This document shows, in pieces, positions 8,714 through 16,068 of a stretch of 28,384 nt of DNA. Within the stretch, counting starts at the first letter, position 1; each line of letters opens with the position of its first letter. Under the pieces are notes generated by a model. The model worked only from the letters and a program-made list of their open reading frames with translations, made no database searches and was not told the origin of the DNA. The stretch covers positions 1-28,384 of the forward strand of contig CAVCIY010000083.1 in assembly GCA_963602445.1 (NCBI GenBank), in the 5' to 3' direction. Both the position numbers and the translations under genes were made by a program. Source of the stretch: Alangreenwoodia sp963602445 (GTDB taxonomy: Bacteria > Bacillota > Clostridia > Peptostreptococcales > Anaerovoracaceae).

Positions 8714-9089
8714 AACAAAAGATCCCCCATATGCAGAGATAGTTTATATATCTATAATTATAATTATAATTCGTTCACGTAATTAAGTTTAATAAGTCAT
8801 TTCGAGTAATAAATTTACCCATACATTTCTATATTATATATTAAACCGTATTTCTTATCAACGAAAATGGCGATGTTATTGTGAATTTCTTCTAAAAAAT
8901 GCACACAAAAACCCAGCTGAGCATGACCCAACCGTGAAAATCGGTATATTTTCAGATGTATTTCAGACGTATTTTATCACAGCAGGATGATGCCTAAAAT
9001 TAATTTTGCAATACATTTGAGAGACAAAGTTGTAAAAAATCGAGATAAAACCGTTGAGTTGAAGTCGGTTTTCGATGGACAGCCGAATG
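8714..9089. other. AT-rich gene-free stretch
   Basis: No convincing gene is visible. Besides the candidate promoter, it contains a small hairpin near 8935-8954 (TGAAAAT/ATTTTCA), an imperfect 11-bp direct repeat near 8950-8972 (TTTCAGAYGTA twice), and a 7-bp stem AAAACCG/CGGTTTT at 9047-9072. An open frame of 79 codons from 8987 runs into the 140-bp repeat and looks like chance. Confidence 0.5.
8763..8792 (-). promoter_or_regulatory. Candidate promoter for the zinc-ribbon gene
   Basis: On the minus strand TTAAAC (8787-8792) and TATAAT (8763-8768) are 18 bp apart, about 50 bp before the start codon at 8713. A second TATAAT overlaps in the same AT run (8757-8762). The -35 match is weak, and in such AT-rich DNA the boxes could arise by chance. 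Confidence 0.35.
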
Positions 9090-9229
9090 AAAACTTAAAT
9101 GCAAAGTGTAAGACATACTTCACAATATCAAGGATTCGAGGCACTGCGTCGAGTCCTTTTTTTACAAACATTCTGTGTAATGTATATTTTAAAGGAAGAA
9201 AAGCGAACTGTGAATTAAGTTTTTGATTT
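9090..9229. repeat. 140-bp direct repeat, left copy
   Basis: This nearly exact copy of 9774-9912 differs by one T in a T-run and two substitutions. The pair brackets the toxin-antitoxin genes. Each copy carries the same hairpin and T-tract. The copies run in the same direction, so recombination between them would remove the genes between. Confidence 0.95.
9130..9163 (+). terminator. Intrinsic terminator in the left 140-bp repeat
   Basis: AAGGATTCGA (9130-9139) pairs with TCGAGTCCTT (9149-9158), with one T-G wobble, and a T-run extends to 9163. No plus-strand gene is visible upstream, so it may be a relic of a lost gene or simply part of the repeated unit. Confidence 0.7.
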
Positions 9230-9248
9230 TGCAGAGCTAAAACTGATG

Positions 9249-9254
9249 TATAAT
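9249..9254 (+). promoter_or_regulatory. Candidate -10 box of the toxin-antitoxin operon
   Basis: A perfect TATAAT lies 35 bp before the chosen toxin start. The best -35 (TTGATT, 9223-9228) is 20 bp away, longer than usual. That -35 is at the right edge of the left 140-bp repeat, so the repeat may supply part of the promoter. Confidence 0.45.
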
Positions 9255-9289
9255 ATTTATAGATTAAAACGATGTTAGGGAGGGAACGA

Positions 9290-9484
9290 ATGAATTTAGA
9301 AATATATCAAAAATTGTGTACTGAATCAAAAATTCTCTGGACACAGCATTGTTTACAACGAATGCAGGAGAGAGACATCAGTCGTGCAGATGTAAAAAAA
9401 GGGATTGCAACCGGTGAAATCATAGAAGATTATCCGGATGCAAAGAAATTTGAAGATGATTTAAAGACTCGAAAAAAGGGGTGA
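9290..9484 (+). CDS. DUF4258 toxin-like protein, apparently internally deleted
   Basis: The start at 9290 is chosen because AGGGAGGG (9277-9284) is correctly spaced before it; an ATG at 9272 has no such site. The 64-residue product has the DUF4258 N-terminal signature, ILWTQHCLQRMQERDIS followed by a helix and IIEDYPD. These small proteins are predicted RNase-like toxins paired with YgiT-type antitoxins. Usual members are about 95-105 residues: after the first YPD come a central beta-sheet (PSCLVLG..., LHVVVG...) and then a C-terminus resembling YxPDxxKFxxDLKTR. Here the first YPD is followed directly by AKKFEDDLKTRKKG, so the middle beta strands are missing. I infer an in-frame deletion of about 35 residues between two YPD-like sequences. 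It overlaps the antitoxin's ribosome binding region. Probably non-toxic. Confidence 0.75.
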   Translation: MNLEIYQKLCTESKILWTQHCLQRMQERDISRADVKKGIATGEIIEDYPDAKKFEDDLKTRKKG

Positions 9485-9489
9485 TGGAT

Positions 9490-9717
9490 ATGTGTTTGTA
9501 TTGCAAAAACAGTACAACCGTAAATAGCACAACAACACACGTAGTAAATTATAAAAACTGCATTATTATAATCAAGAATGTTCCGTGCCTTGAATGTGAG
9601 CAGTGTGGGGAAAAATATTATACCGATGAAGTTGCTGAACGCCTTGAAACAATTGTAAATACGGCTAAGAAACTGATGCAGGAAATTGCTGTTATTGACT
9701 ATCCACAGGTAGCCTAA
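9490..9717 (+). CDS. YgiT-type zinc finger antitoxin
   Basis: This 75-residue protein has two CxxC pairs, C2/C5 and C36/C39, with an additional C33 (PCLECEQCGE), typical of the YgiT-type zinc finger. It would bind and neutralise a DUF4258 partner. The family's longer MqsA-like members have a C-terminal helix-turn-helix; this short form ends in a helix (LETIVNTAKKLMQEIAVIDY) and lacks one. The start at 9490 is preferred because AAGGGGTGA ends at a normal distance before it; upstream GTG (9481) and ATG (9484, overlapping the toxin stop) are alternatives. A 21-bp near-duplicate of the gene's end (GTAGCCTA..ATCC..TGAA) follows at 9734-9754. The cysteines are intact, so it may persist as an orphan antitoxin. 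Confidence 0.85.
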   Translation: MCLYCKNSTTVNSTTTHVVNYKNCIIIIKNVPCLECEQCGEKYYTDEVAERLETIVNTAKKLMQEIAVIDYPQVA

Positions 9718-9773
9718 AAATCCGATGAATAAAGTAGCCTAATAATCCAATGAAAAAAAATAAATTCACAATA

Positions 9774-9912
9774 AAAACTTAAATGCAAAGTGTAAGACAT
9801 ACTTCACAATATCAAGGATTCGAGGCACTGCGTCGAGTCCTTTTTTACAAACATTCTGTGTAATGTATATTTCACAGGAAGAAAAGCGAACTGTGAATTA
9901 AGTTTTTGATTT
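9774..9912. repeat. 140-bp direct repeat, right copy
   Basis: It begins 57 bp after the antitoxin stop and is about 98% identical by eye to 9090-9229. It ends at GATTT, after which the two flanks diverge. Confidence 0.95.
9814..9846 (+). terminator. Intrinsic terminator after the toxin-antitoxin operon
   Basis: The same 10-bp stem (9814-9823 with 9833-9842) as in the left copy, followed by six Ts. It is placed correctly to end the antitoxin transcript and to separate it from the tRNA promoter. Confidence 0.8.
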
Positions 9913-9950
9913 ACAAATTATAAAAAATTGAAATTTGAAAAAAATAAGGA

Positions 9951-9979
9951 TTGACATTGCCGCACAATCCTGTTATTAT
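9951..9979 (+). promoter_or_regulatory. Promoter of tRNA-Lys
   Basis: TTGACA (9951-9956), a 17-bp spacer and TATTAT (9974-9979), with TG one base before the -10 (extended -10). Transcription would begin near 9986. The leader before the tRNA contains a small stem, GTCGC/GCGAC. Confidence 0.85.
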
Positions 9980-10025
9980 GAGTAAGTCGCAAGGCGAAAG
10001 TCAAGCGACACAGACATATAAATAT

Positions 10026-10101
10026 GCACCACTAGCTCAGCTGGTAGAGCACCTGACTCTTAATCAGGGTGTCCAGGGTTCGAGCCCCTGGTGGTGTACC
10101 A
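10026..10101 (+). tRNA. tRNA-Lys (anticodon CTT), CCA encoded
   Basis: The cloverleaf can be folded by hand. The acceptor stem is GCACCAC with GTGGTGT (first pair G-T). The anticodon stem-loop is CTGACTCTTAATCAG with anticodon CTT. The T-arm is CAGGG-TTCGAGC-CCCTG (10074-10090). The discriminator is A, then CCA at 10099-10101. Its last 19 bases (10083-10101) are repeated twice downstream at 165-bp steps. Confidence 0.97.
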
Positions 10102-10431
10102 AGAAAAGAGAGTATCGCAAGATACTCTTTTTTAATGCAAAAAATAACAGGGGCTCGAACCCGAAAGGGCCAGACAGTCCGGTGGACTGTCTGGGTCCGA
10201 GCACGGCGGAGCCGAGCGCAGGACGGCAGACACGGAGTGTCTGCGAAAGCCCCTGGTGGTGTACCAAGAAAAGAGAGTATCGCAAGATACTCTTTTTTAA
10301 TGCAAAAAATAACAGGGGCTCGAACCCGAAAGGGCCAGACAGTCCGGTGGACTGTCTGGGTCCGAGCACGGCGGAGCCGAGCGCAGGACGGCAGACACGG
10401 AGTGTCTGCGAAAGCCCCTGGTGGTGTACCA
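10102..10431. repeat. Two tandem 165-bp units, each ending in the tRNA-Lys 3' tail
   Basis: Unit 1 is 10102-10266 and unit 2 is 10267-10431; they look identical. Each contains a terminator stem; a 13-base reverse complement of the tRNA T-arm (GGGGCTCGAACCC, at 10150 in unit 1); a CCC-GAAA-GGG mini-hairpin; an 11-bp perfect stem with GGT loop (10170-10194); a 4-bp stem with GGA loop (10204-10214); an 8-bp perfect stem with GGA loop (10226-10244); and finally the last 19 bases of the tRNA, AGCCCCTGGTGGTGTACCA. CCA ends thus occur at 10101, 10266 and 10431. After the third tail the sequence changes to unrelated AT-rich DNA. Confidence 0.95.
10109..10133 (+). terminator. tRNA-Lys terminator
   Basis: AGAGTATC-GCAA-GATACTCT (10109-10128) followed by a T-run to 10133; the stem can extend by an A-rich/T-rich tail. 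An identical copy is at 10274-10298 in the second 165-bp unit. Confidence 0.9.
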
Positions 10432-10479
10432 ATGTTATAATTTATCATACATTATATATACAATAGGCGATTTTTTTTT

Positions 10480-10530
10480 AATTTAGGCTATAAGACACCG
10501 GCTGCAGTTCTTGCAGGAGGTGTGGCGTAA
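10480..10530 (+). pseudogene. Relic of a transposase C-terminus
   Basis: The frame ending at TAA 10528-10530 reads NLGYKTPAAVLAGGVA. This resembles the very end of DDE transposases/integrase-core proteins (…SLGYKTPAEVL…). Nothing else of the gene remains; upstream is a T-run and AT-rich DNA. The sequence after the stop (CGCACTTTCTGTGTCCACT) may be the insertion sequence's right end. Identified on a short match only. Confidence 0.5.
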
Positions 10531-10561
10531 ATTCGCACTTTCTGTGTCCACTATATCGATA

Positions 10562-10590
10562 TTGACATAAGACAACTGCAATGATATAAC
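10562..10590 (+). promoter_or_regulatory. Candidate promoter P1 of the surface-protein operon
   Basis: TTGACA (10562-10567), a 17-bp spacer and TATAAC (10585-10590), with TG in extended -10 position. It is the best promoter between the tRNA and the operon, 260 bp before the first gene, and lies next to the transposase relic. Confidence 0.65.
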
Positions 10591-10597
10591 TATTTTG

Positions 10598-10626
10598 TTG
10601 ACTTTGCTAATATTTGAAAATAAACT
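10598..10626 (+). promoter_or_regulatory. Candidate promoter P2 of the surface-protein operon
   Basis: TTGACT (10598-10603), 17-bp spacer, TAAACT (10621-10626). A weaker -10 than P1. Confidence 0.35.
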
Positions 10627-10666
10627 TTAGAAAAGGTTTAATAAAGTAAAATACTAAAAAGTTAAA

Positions 10667-10695
10667 TTGAAGTGTAAATTGTAAATGTTTATTAT
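10667..10695 (+). promoter_or_regulatory. Candidate promoter P3 of the surface-protein operon
   Basis: TTGAAG (10667-10672), 17-bp spacer, TATTAT (10690-10695). It would start RNA near 10702, immediately before a GGGGAGG sequence and a 15-bp repeat array. Confidence 0.4.
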
Positions 10696-10727
10696 ATTCA
10701 TATGGGGAGGACACATACAGATGAACT

Positions 10728-10772
10728 AGAAATGCATTAGTTAGAAATGCATTAGTTAGAAATGCATTAGTT
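10728..10772. repeat. Three exact 15-bp tandem repeats in the operon leader
   Basis: AGAAATGCATTAGTT occurs at 10728, 10743 and 10758, each with the palindrome AATGCATT. A mini reading frame, ATG-AAC-TAG (10721-10729), follows GGGGAGG (10704-10710) and ends in the first repeat. Confidence 0.9.
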
Positions 10773-10851
10773 ATTGTAGTACTGTAAAAGTATGATTTAT
10801 CAGACATGATTTACAGAAAATAAAATTAAAAGAGGATTACCAAGAGAGAAA

Positions 10852-13800
10852 ATGGATAAACATAAGCTTAAGAATTGCAAGTATATGTGTAAACGAATGT
10901 TTTCGGGAATTATTGCCTTGATATTTATGATCAGCTGCATTCAGCTTTCTTGGGGTGTATCTTTTGCGGCAGAAACGCAATCTGATACATGGGATGGCGT
11001 GAGTGCAGAAACGTCATGGTATACAGAGCATTCATCTGACAGTAAATTTACTATAAACAGTGCTGCAGAACTTGCAGGACTGGCGAAGCTTGTAAATGAT
11101 GGGGTCAGTACCTTTGACAACAAAGATTTAGTGCTTGGTTCAGATATAGATCTAGGCGGAGATGCAGGTTCTGAAAAAAACGTATGGAAACCTATAGGAA
11201 TGGAGATTTCTGTGGAGACAGGCTCAGGCCTTATTACGAAAAAGAGTAGGTATTTCCTCGGTAGGTTTGATGGAAATGGGCATGAAGTTAAGAATCTGTA
11301 CGTTAATGATGATATTAACGGAAGCGGTCTTTTCGGTACTGTAGCTGGTATAGCGGAGATAAGAAATCTTACTGTTTCGGGAACAGTTATTTCATCGGAA
11401 CTCTCAACAGGTGGAATAATAGGCAGAATCCCGTATCAGTCGGAAAAAGCAATCATTTCAGACTGTGTGAATAATTGTGAAGTGATATCATCTACGAGTC
11501 ATACGGGCGGTGTGATAGGATATGACGGCGGTGCCGATGTAATACGCTGCGTGAATAATGGAAATGTGACTGTTACAGCCTCACGAAGCGGCAATGGAGT
11601 TGCGGGCGTAGTTGGAAGCCTTGCAAGTGGCAATATACAGCAGTGTGTGAATAATGGCGATGTAAAGTTGTATCGTATTAAAGATGCAGAACTCGATCTT
11701 AATATGATAAATACAGGCGGCATATCAGGTCTCATGAATTCGTCAGAAGACGATGCAAACATATCTGACTGCTACAATCGCGGAAGCATAGAAAGTGAAA
11801 GTGAAAAGGACTCAGCAGGATGCGGCGGTATAGTTGGTAAAACTGACTCATCGGGCAGTATAAAAAACTGTTACAGCACAGGAACCGTGAAAGGGAAGGT
11901 CGGTCAGACCGGCGGTGTGTCAGGTATCAGAGCAGAGTCAGATGCGTCTGTATATGAGAATAATTATTACCTTGAGGGTATTGTAAATAACTCAAATGGC
12001 GGGATATCCGGTGATGAGAGCAGTGATGAGGCTAATAAGACATATTCAAAGACACAGACTGAGCTTAAGAGTCTTGCAGGAACGTTGGGAAATATGTTCA
12101 CTGACGATAGTGAGAATCGCATAAATGACGGATATCCAGTTTTAAAATGGCAGTTGGGTATATCACCAGATCCTGTTCCAGAACCAGAAGACGGCTGGGA
12201 TGGAAAGACTTTCGATACAAGCTGGTATGATGGACACGAATCAGAAACAATATACTCAATAGGTACACCTGAGGCGTTTTGTGGCCTTGCTGAACTTGTA
12301 AAATCAGGAATAAATTTTAGCGGAAAGACTATACAGCTCGAAGCGGATATAGATCTTAACAATAAGGAATGGACACCTGTAGGTCAGCAGCCGACATCCA
12401 TCAGTTCGGCAAAGGACGCAAATAATTTTGCAGGCAAATTTGATGGTAAATATCATTCAGTAAAGAATTTTACCATATCGCAGAATTGTGCCGGACTGTT
12501 TTCAATACTGGTAAAATCGGCAGAAATATCAAGTCTTGGAATAGAAAATGCGAAGATAACGAGTACTGTAGTAAATGCATACAGTGCCGGTGGAGCTGCA
12601 GGCATTGCCGCTGTATTGAAGAATACATCTTCAGAAGCACCTTCAGTCACGAACTGTTATATTGGCAGAAATGTCACGATAAGATGTGAAAAGGCAGGAG
12701 CCGGCGGAATAGCTGCTGCAGAAGCAGGCAGTTATTCGTCTTATAAAAAGCCTGTTATATCAGGCTGCGTAAATTATGCTGACGTGAGCGGAACAGTATC
12801 TGGAGGTATATTTGCGAAAGGTGCGCCTGTTATAAAAAACTGCAGCAATATGGGAATAATATCAGGCACAGGCAATAGTGTCAGTGGATATTCAGGCGGC
12901 ATTTTAGGCAATCCTGAAAACAGTGCAGCTGAAATATCACATACTTATAATGCGGGAACAGTAATATACAGTATCGACACTGCTTCAACAATTGTTAAGA
13001 CAGGTGCGATATGCGGAAGCAGCGAGGGCCCTGTATTCAGCGATGTTTATTACCTTGAAGGTTCATCGCTTGAAGGACATGCAGCAGGTGGTGTTCTGGC
13101 TGACAATACAACAGAGCTTACAACTGAAAAGCTTAAAACTGCAGCAGCGAGGCTTAACCTCGACCAGGAAGAAATATGGTTAAATGATGAATCACTGAAC
13201 AATGGATACCCGATATTGTCGTGGCAGAAAGATGTAGAATCCTCAGCACCTACTGCTCAATCGCTTACTATAGCGCAGCCTCCTGAAAAGACTGTATACG
13301 GAGAGGGTGAGTATATTGACCTTACTGGAATGAAGGTGGTAATGCTATACAGTGATGGATATGAAAGGGTTCTCGAACACTATATGTTATCGCCTGATAT
13401 TTCAAACATGGTGACTACAGGTTTCAATGAACTTAAAATAAGCTGCAATGGTATGGAAGTGGTACAGCCGCTGACAGTGAAGACGGCGCAGGGTATTAGG
13501 ATAGCTCAATCTCCGGAAAAGACAGTTTATGTAACAGGAGAAAAATTTAATCCTTCTGGAATGGTAGTGGAACTTATATACGCAGATGGATCTGCTGCAC
13601 AGATTACAGATTATACGCTTTCTCCTAATAAAAGCGAGCAGCTTACAGGAAATATAAATTCTGTAAAAGTCAGCTTCGGAAGTTTTACGACTGAACAACC
13701 TGTAAGAGTAAAGACACCGATAGGCATCCATGTAGAGCAGGAGCCTGAAAAAACGACATACCTGGTTTTGGATTACTTCCAGCAGGCCGGTATGCTTGTA

Positions 13801-16053
13801 TATGTCGACTTTAACGATGGAACATCAGCAAAGACTAATTTTTCATGTGAGCCGAAACAGTTCGTTAAAGAGGGAGAAAACACTAAGGTAACTGTTACAT
13901 GTACAGAGTATAAGAACCTGCCTTCGACTTCGTTTAACGTAAATGTAGTTGCTGTTGAAAAAATAGAAATAACACAAATGCCTTCAAAAACAGAATATAC
14001 TGAAGGAGAAAAGTTTAACAAAGCCGGCATGACGGTTATCGCTACATTTAAAAACGGAGAAACAAAAGAGATAAGCAGCGGAACAAATGGCTACAAAATG
14101 TCGAGCGATGCGTCTAAAAAGCTTACAAGAGATGTAAAAGAGATAAAACTTACATACCAAGACTGTGAAGCGGTCTGCCCTATAACAGTAAAAGCCGCAG
14201 ATACAGGAGAACCATCGCTTTCAGTTACAAAAAAAGCCTCTTTTAAAGCAGTATATAAAGAAGGTGACTTTATTTCCAGCAGTGATATGGACGTAAAGTA
14301 TGTACCTGGTGATGATGCCGCAAAAGCGATAACACTTTCATCTAGTGATTACACATATGAACCGCAGCGAGTGACTGCTGATACAAAACAGATAACAGTC
14401 TCATACGGTGGCTTTACAAAAACGCTTGATGTAAACGTGCAGGCGGCAGAATCACTTGAAGTAACAGGCCTTGATGGAAAAGTATTTTATGCAGGCGATT
14501 GTATATCTGAAGCTGGAGTTACGGTAAGCTTGAAATTCAGTGATGGAACAAATTCAACACTTAGAGCAGGTTATACTCGCACACCAGATGCGTCAACGCA
14601 GGTAGACGAAAATACAAAGGAAGTAGTTTTCAGATTTGGTGAACACGAGTGCAGAGTGCCTGTAACAATAAAAGCAAAAACAGCCAAGGTAACAGCGTCA
14701 CTGAATCCGGGAATGATAGATATGCCCGCTGATATAGAGCTTTCAACAGCTACAGAAGGAGCTACAATTTATTACAACACAGACGGCAGAAGGCTTGCAA
14801 TATCAAAGAATAAATACACAGGTCCGATACATATAGAAGGTGACACGCTCATCCAGGCATATGCCGTAAGCGACGATGGACGAGAGAGTGAGACAGTTTC
14901 ATTCAACTACATAGCAAAAGTCAAGACGGCTCCGGTAATAGCTGATAAACAGCCACAGATATTTGATGAATCGATAGAAATAGCGTTGATGACTGATGCG
15001 GATAATGCACAAATATATTATACTCTGGATGGCAGCACACCAAACGCTGAGTCAGAACTTTACGAGAAACCGATAATTTTGACGAAATCGACTGTAGTAT
15101 CCGCAGTGGCAATAAAGAAGGGACTGTATAACAGTGATATATCGTCATTTACCTATACGAAACGTGGAACTACAGAAGCAGTAGAAGCATCGCCTGTGGC
15201 AGGAGAGATAAACATGCCTGCGGATATCATGCTTTCAAGCAAGACAGAAGGAGCAAAGATATACTATACTACAGACGGAACAGAGCCATCTGCAGCCTCT
15301 TCATTATTGTATACAGAGCCGATACATATAACAGAGGCTGCGGTCATAAAAGCTGTTGCTGTATCCGATGAACTCAAGGACAGTGCAGTTTCAGAATTTA
15401 AATATACTAAAAAACAGTCATCGCCGTCAGGAGGCGGAGGTGGAAACACGACTCCGTCAAAACCTGACAAGCCTTCCGACACGACAGATGGAACGGACAA
15501 ATCATCAGAATCGTTGTTTGACGATGTAGTACAGGGCGCATGGTATTACAATGCAGTAAATTATGTATCCTCAAAAGGACTTATGAACGGCATGAGCAAC
15601 AGAATTTTTGCACCGCAGGGCGGTGTTACCCGCGGAATGTTCGCAACAGTCATCGGAAGAATGGCAGGCGTTGATGTTTCAAAATACACAGAGTCAGGCT
15701 TTAAGGATGTAGCTGAAGGTTCTTATTACGAGCCATATGTGGCATGGGCTAAAGAGAAAGGCATAGTAAACGGTATAAGTGCTGACAGCTTTGCGCCTGA
15801 GCGAATGATATCGAGACAGGAAATGGCTGTTATGATATACAGAATGAAGTCTGGTGCAGCATCTGTATCAGCTTCAGAAGCGGATCTGTCAGGTCTGAAT
15901 GACAGAGAGAAGATAGCAGCATGGGCAAAGGATGGTGTCGCATTTTGTGTCAGAAATGGACTGATGCAGGGCAAGAACGGAGGAATGTTCGACCCTTCTG
16001 GCAAGGCAGTAAGAGCAGAGCTGGCTGTGTTGCTTCAGCGTCTTGATGGGTAG
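10852..16053 (+). CDS. SLH-anchored modular surface protein with GLUG-like, Ig-like and CHB_HEX_C domains
   Basis: This very large exported cell-wall protein has a signal peptide at residues 1-40 (hydrophobic run, cleavage near SFAA). Two homologous modules of about 370-400 residues follow (about 46-440 and 446-800). Both start DxWDG…TSWY, contain IDL…W.P(I/V)G and G(R/K)FDG, carry GLUG-like GG(I/V)xG repeats, and end GYP(V/I)LxWQ. Six Ig-like repeats of the Big_3 type lie at about 803-1280 (PEKTxY…G…GMxV), then three chitobiase C-terminal-like (CHB_HEX_C) repeats at about 1282-1520 (MPADI…IYYTTDG). After a Gly/Pro/Ser linker come three SLH domains (about 1555-1733) with VTRGMF, ISRQEM and VRAELA at the binding positions. 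SLH domains bind pyruvylated secondary wall polymer. It is the first gene of a five-gene operon. Adhesion or scaffold role is inferred. Confidence 0.9.
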   Translation: MDKHKLKNCKYMCKRMFSGIIALIFMISCIQLSWGVSFAAETQSDTWDGVSAETSWYTEHSSDSKFTINSAAELAGLAKLVNDGVSTFDNKDLVLGSDIDLGGDAGSEKNVWKPIGMEISVETGSGLITKKSRYFLGRFDGNGHEVKNLYVNDDINGSGLFGTVAGIAEIRNLTVSGTVISSELSTGGIIGRIPYQSEKAIISDCVNNCEVISSTSHTGGVIGYDGGADVIRCVNNGNVTVTASRSGNGVAGVVGSLASGNIQQCVNNGDVKLYRIKDAELDLNMINTGGISGLMNSSEDDANISDCYNRGSIESESEKDSAGCGGIVGKTDSSGSIKNCYSTGTVKGKVGQTGGVSGIRAESDASVYENNYYLEGIVNNSNGGISGDESSDEANKTYSKTQTELKSLAGTLGNMFTDDSENRINDGYPVLKWQLGISPDPVPEPEDGWDGKTFDTSWYDGHESETIYSIGTPEAFCGLAELVKSGINFSGKTIQLEADIDLNNKEWTPVGQQPTSISSAKDANNFAGKFDGKYHSVKNFTISQNCAGLFSILVKSAEISSLGIENAKITSTVVNAYSAGGAAGIAAVLKNTSSEAPSVTNCYIGRNVTIRCEKAGAGGIAAAEAGSYSSYKKPVISGCVNYADVSGTVSGGIFAKGAPVIKNCSNMGIISGTGNSVSGYSGGILGNPENSAAEISHTYNAGTVIYSIDTASTIVKTGAICGSSEGPVFSDVYYLEGSSLEGHAAGGVLADNTTELTTEKLKTAAARLNLDQEEIWLNDESLNNGYPILSWQKDVESSAPTAQSLTIAQPPEKTVYGEGEYIDLTGMKVVMLYSDGYERVLEHYMLSPDISNMVTTGFNELKISCNGMEVVQPLTVKTAQGIRIAQSPEKTVYVTGEKFNPSGMVVELIYADGSAAQITDYTLSPNKSEQLTGNINSVKVSFGSFTTEQPVRVKTPIGIHVEQEPEKTTYLVLDYFQQAGMLVYVDFNDGTSAKTNFSCEPKQFVKEGENTKVTVTCTEYKNLPSTSFNVNVVAVEKIEITQMPSKTEYTEGEKFNKAGMTVIATFKNGETKEISSGTNGYKMSSDASKKLTRDVKEIKLTYQDCEAVCPITVKAADTGEPSLSVTKKASFKAVYKEGDFISSSDMDVKYVPGDDAAKAITLSSSDYTYEPQRVTADTKQITVSYGGFTKTLDVNVQAAESLEVTGLDGKVFYAGDCISEAGVTVSLKFSDGTNSTLRAGYTRTPDASTQVDENTKEVVFRFGEHECRVPVTIKAKTAKVTASLNPGMIDMPADIELSTATEGATIYYNTDGRRLAISKNKYTGPIHIEGDTLIQAYAVSDDGRESETVSFNYIAKVKTAPVIADKQPQIFDESIEIALMTDADNAQIYYTLDGSTPNAESELYEKPIILTKSTVVSAVAIKKGLYNSDISSFTYTKRGTTEAVEASPVAGEINMPADIMLSSKTEGAKIYYTTDGTEPSAASSLLYTEPIHITEAAVIKAVAVSDELKDSAVSEFKYTKKQSSPSGGGGGNTTPSKPDKPSDTTDGTDKSSESLFDDVVQGAWYYNAVNYVSSKGLMNGMSNRIFAPQGGVTRGMFATVIGRMAGVDVSKYTESGFKDVAEGSYYEPYVAWAKEKGIVNGISADSFAPERMISRQEMAVMIYRMKSGAASVSASEADLSGLNDREKIAAWAKDGVAFCVRNGLMQGKNGGMFDPSGKAVRAELAVLLQRLDG

Positions 16054-16068
16054 GCCAATGAGGAGCAT

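Noticed and set aside
8753..8770. AT palindrome as a replication origin or operator
   Set aside because: Short alternating ATAATT run in an AT-rich gap; no DnaA-type boxes or neighbouring replication genes.
8987..9226. 79-codon open frame on the plus strand
   Set aside because: It runs through the left 140-bp repeat and its terminator hairpin; no ribosome site, no recognisable domain.
10026..10431. Attachment site of a prophage or integrative element occupying 10431 onwards
   Set aside because: tRNA tail repeats fit an attachment site, but there is no integrase, and no matching tail at the other end of the operon; a small repeat element explains the units better.
9951..10466. Open frames of 120-171 codons on both strands across tRNA-Lys and the 165-bp units
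   Set aside because: They read through a tRNA, its terminator and tandem non-coding repeats. The internal peptide repeat is only the DNA repeat translated.
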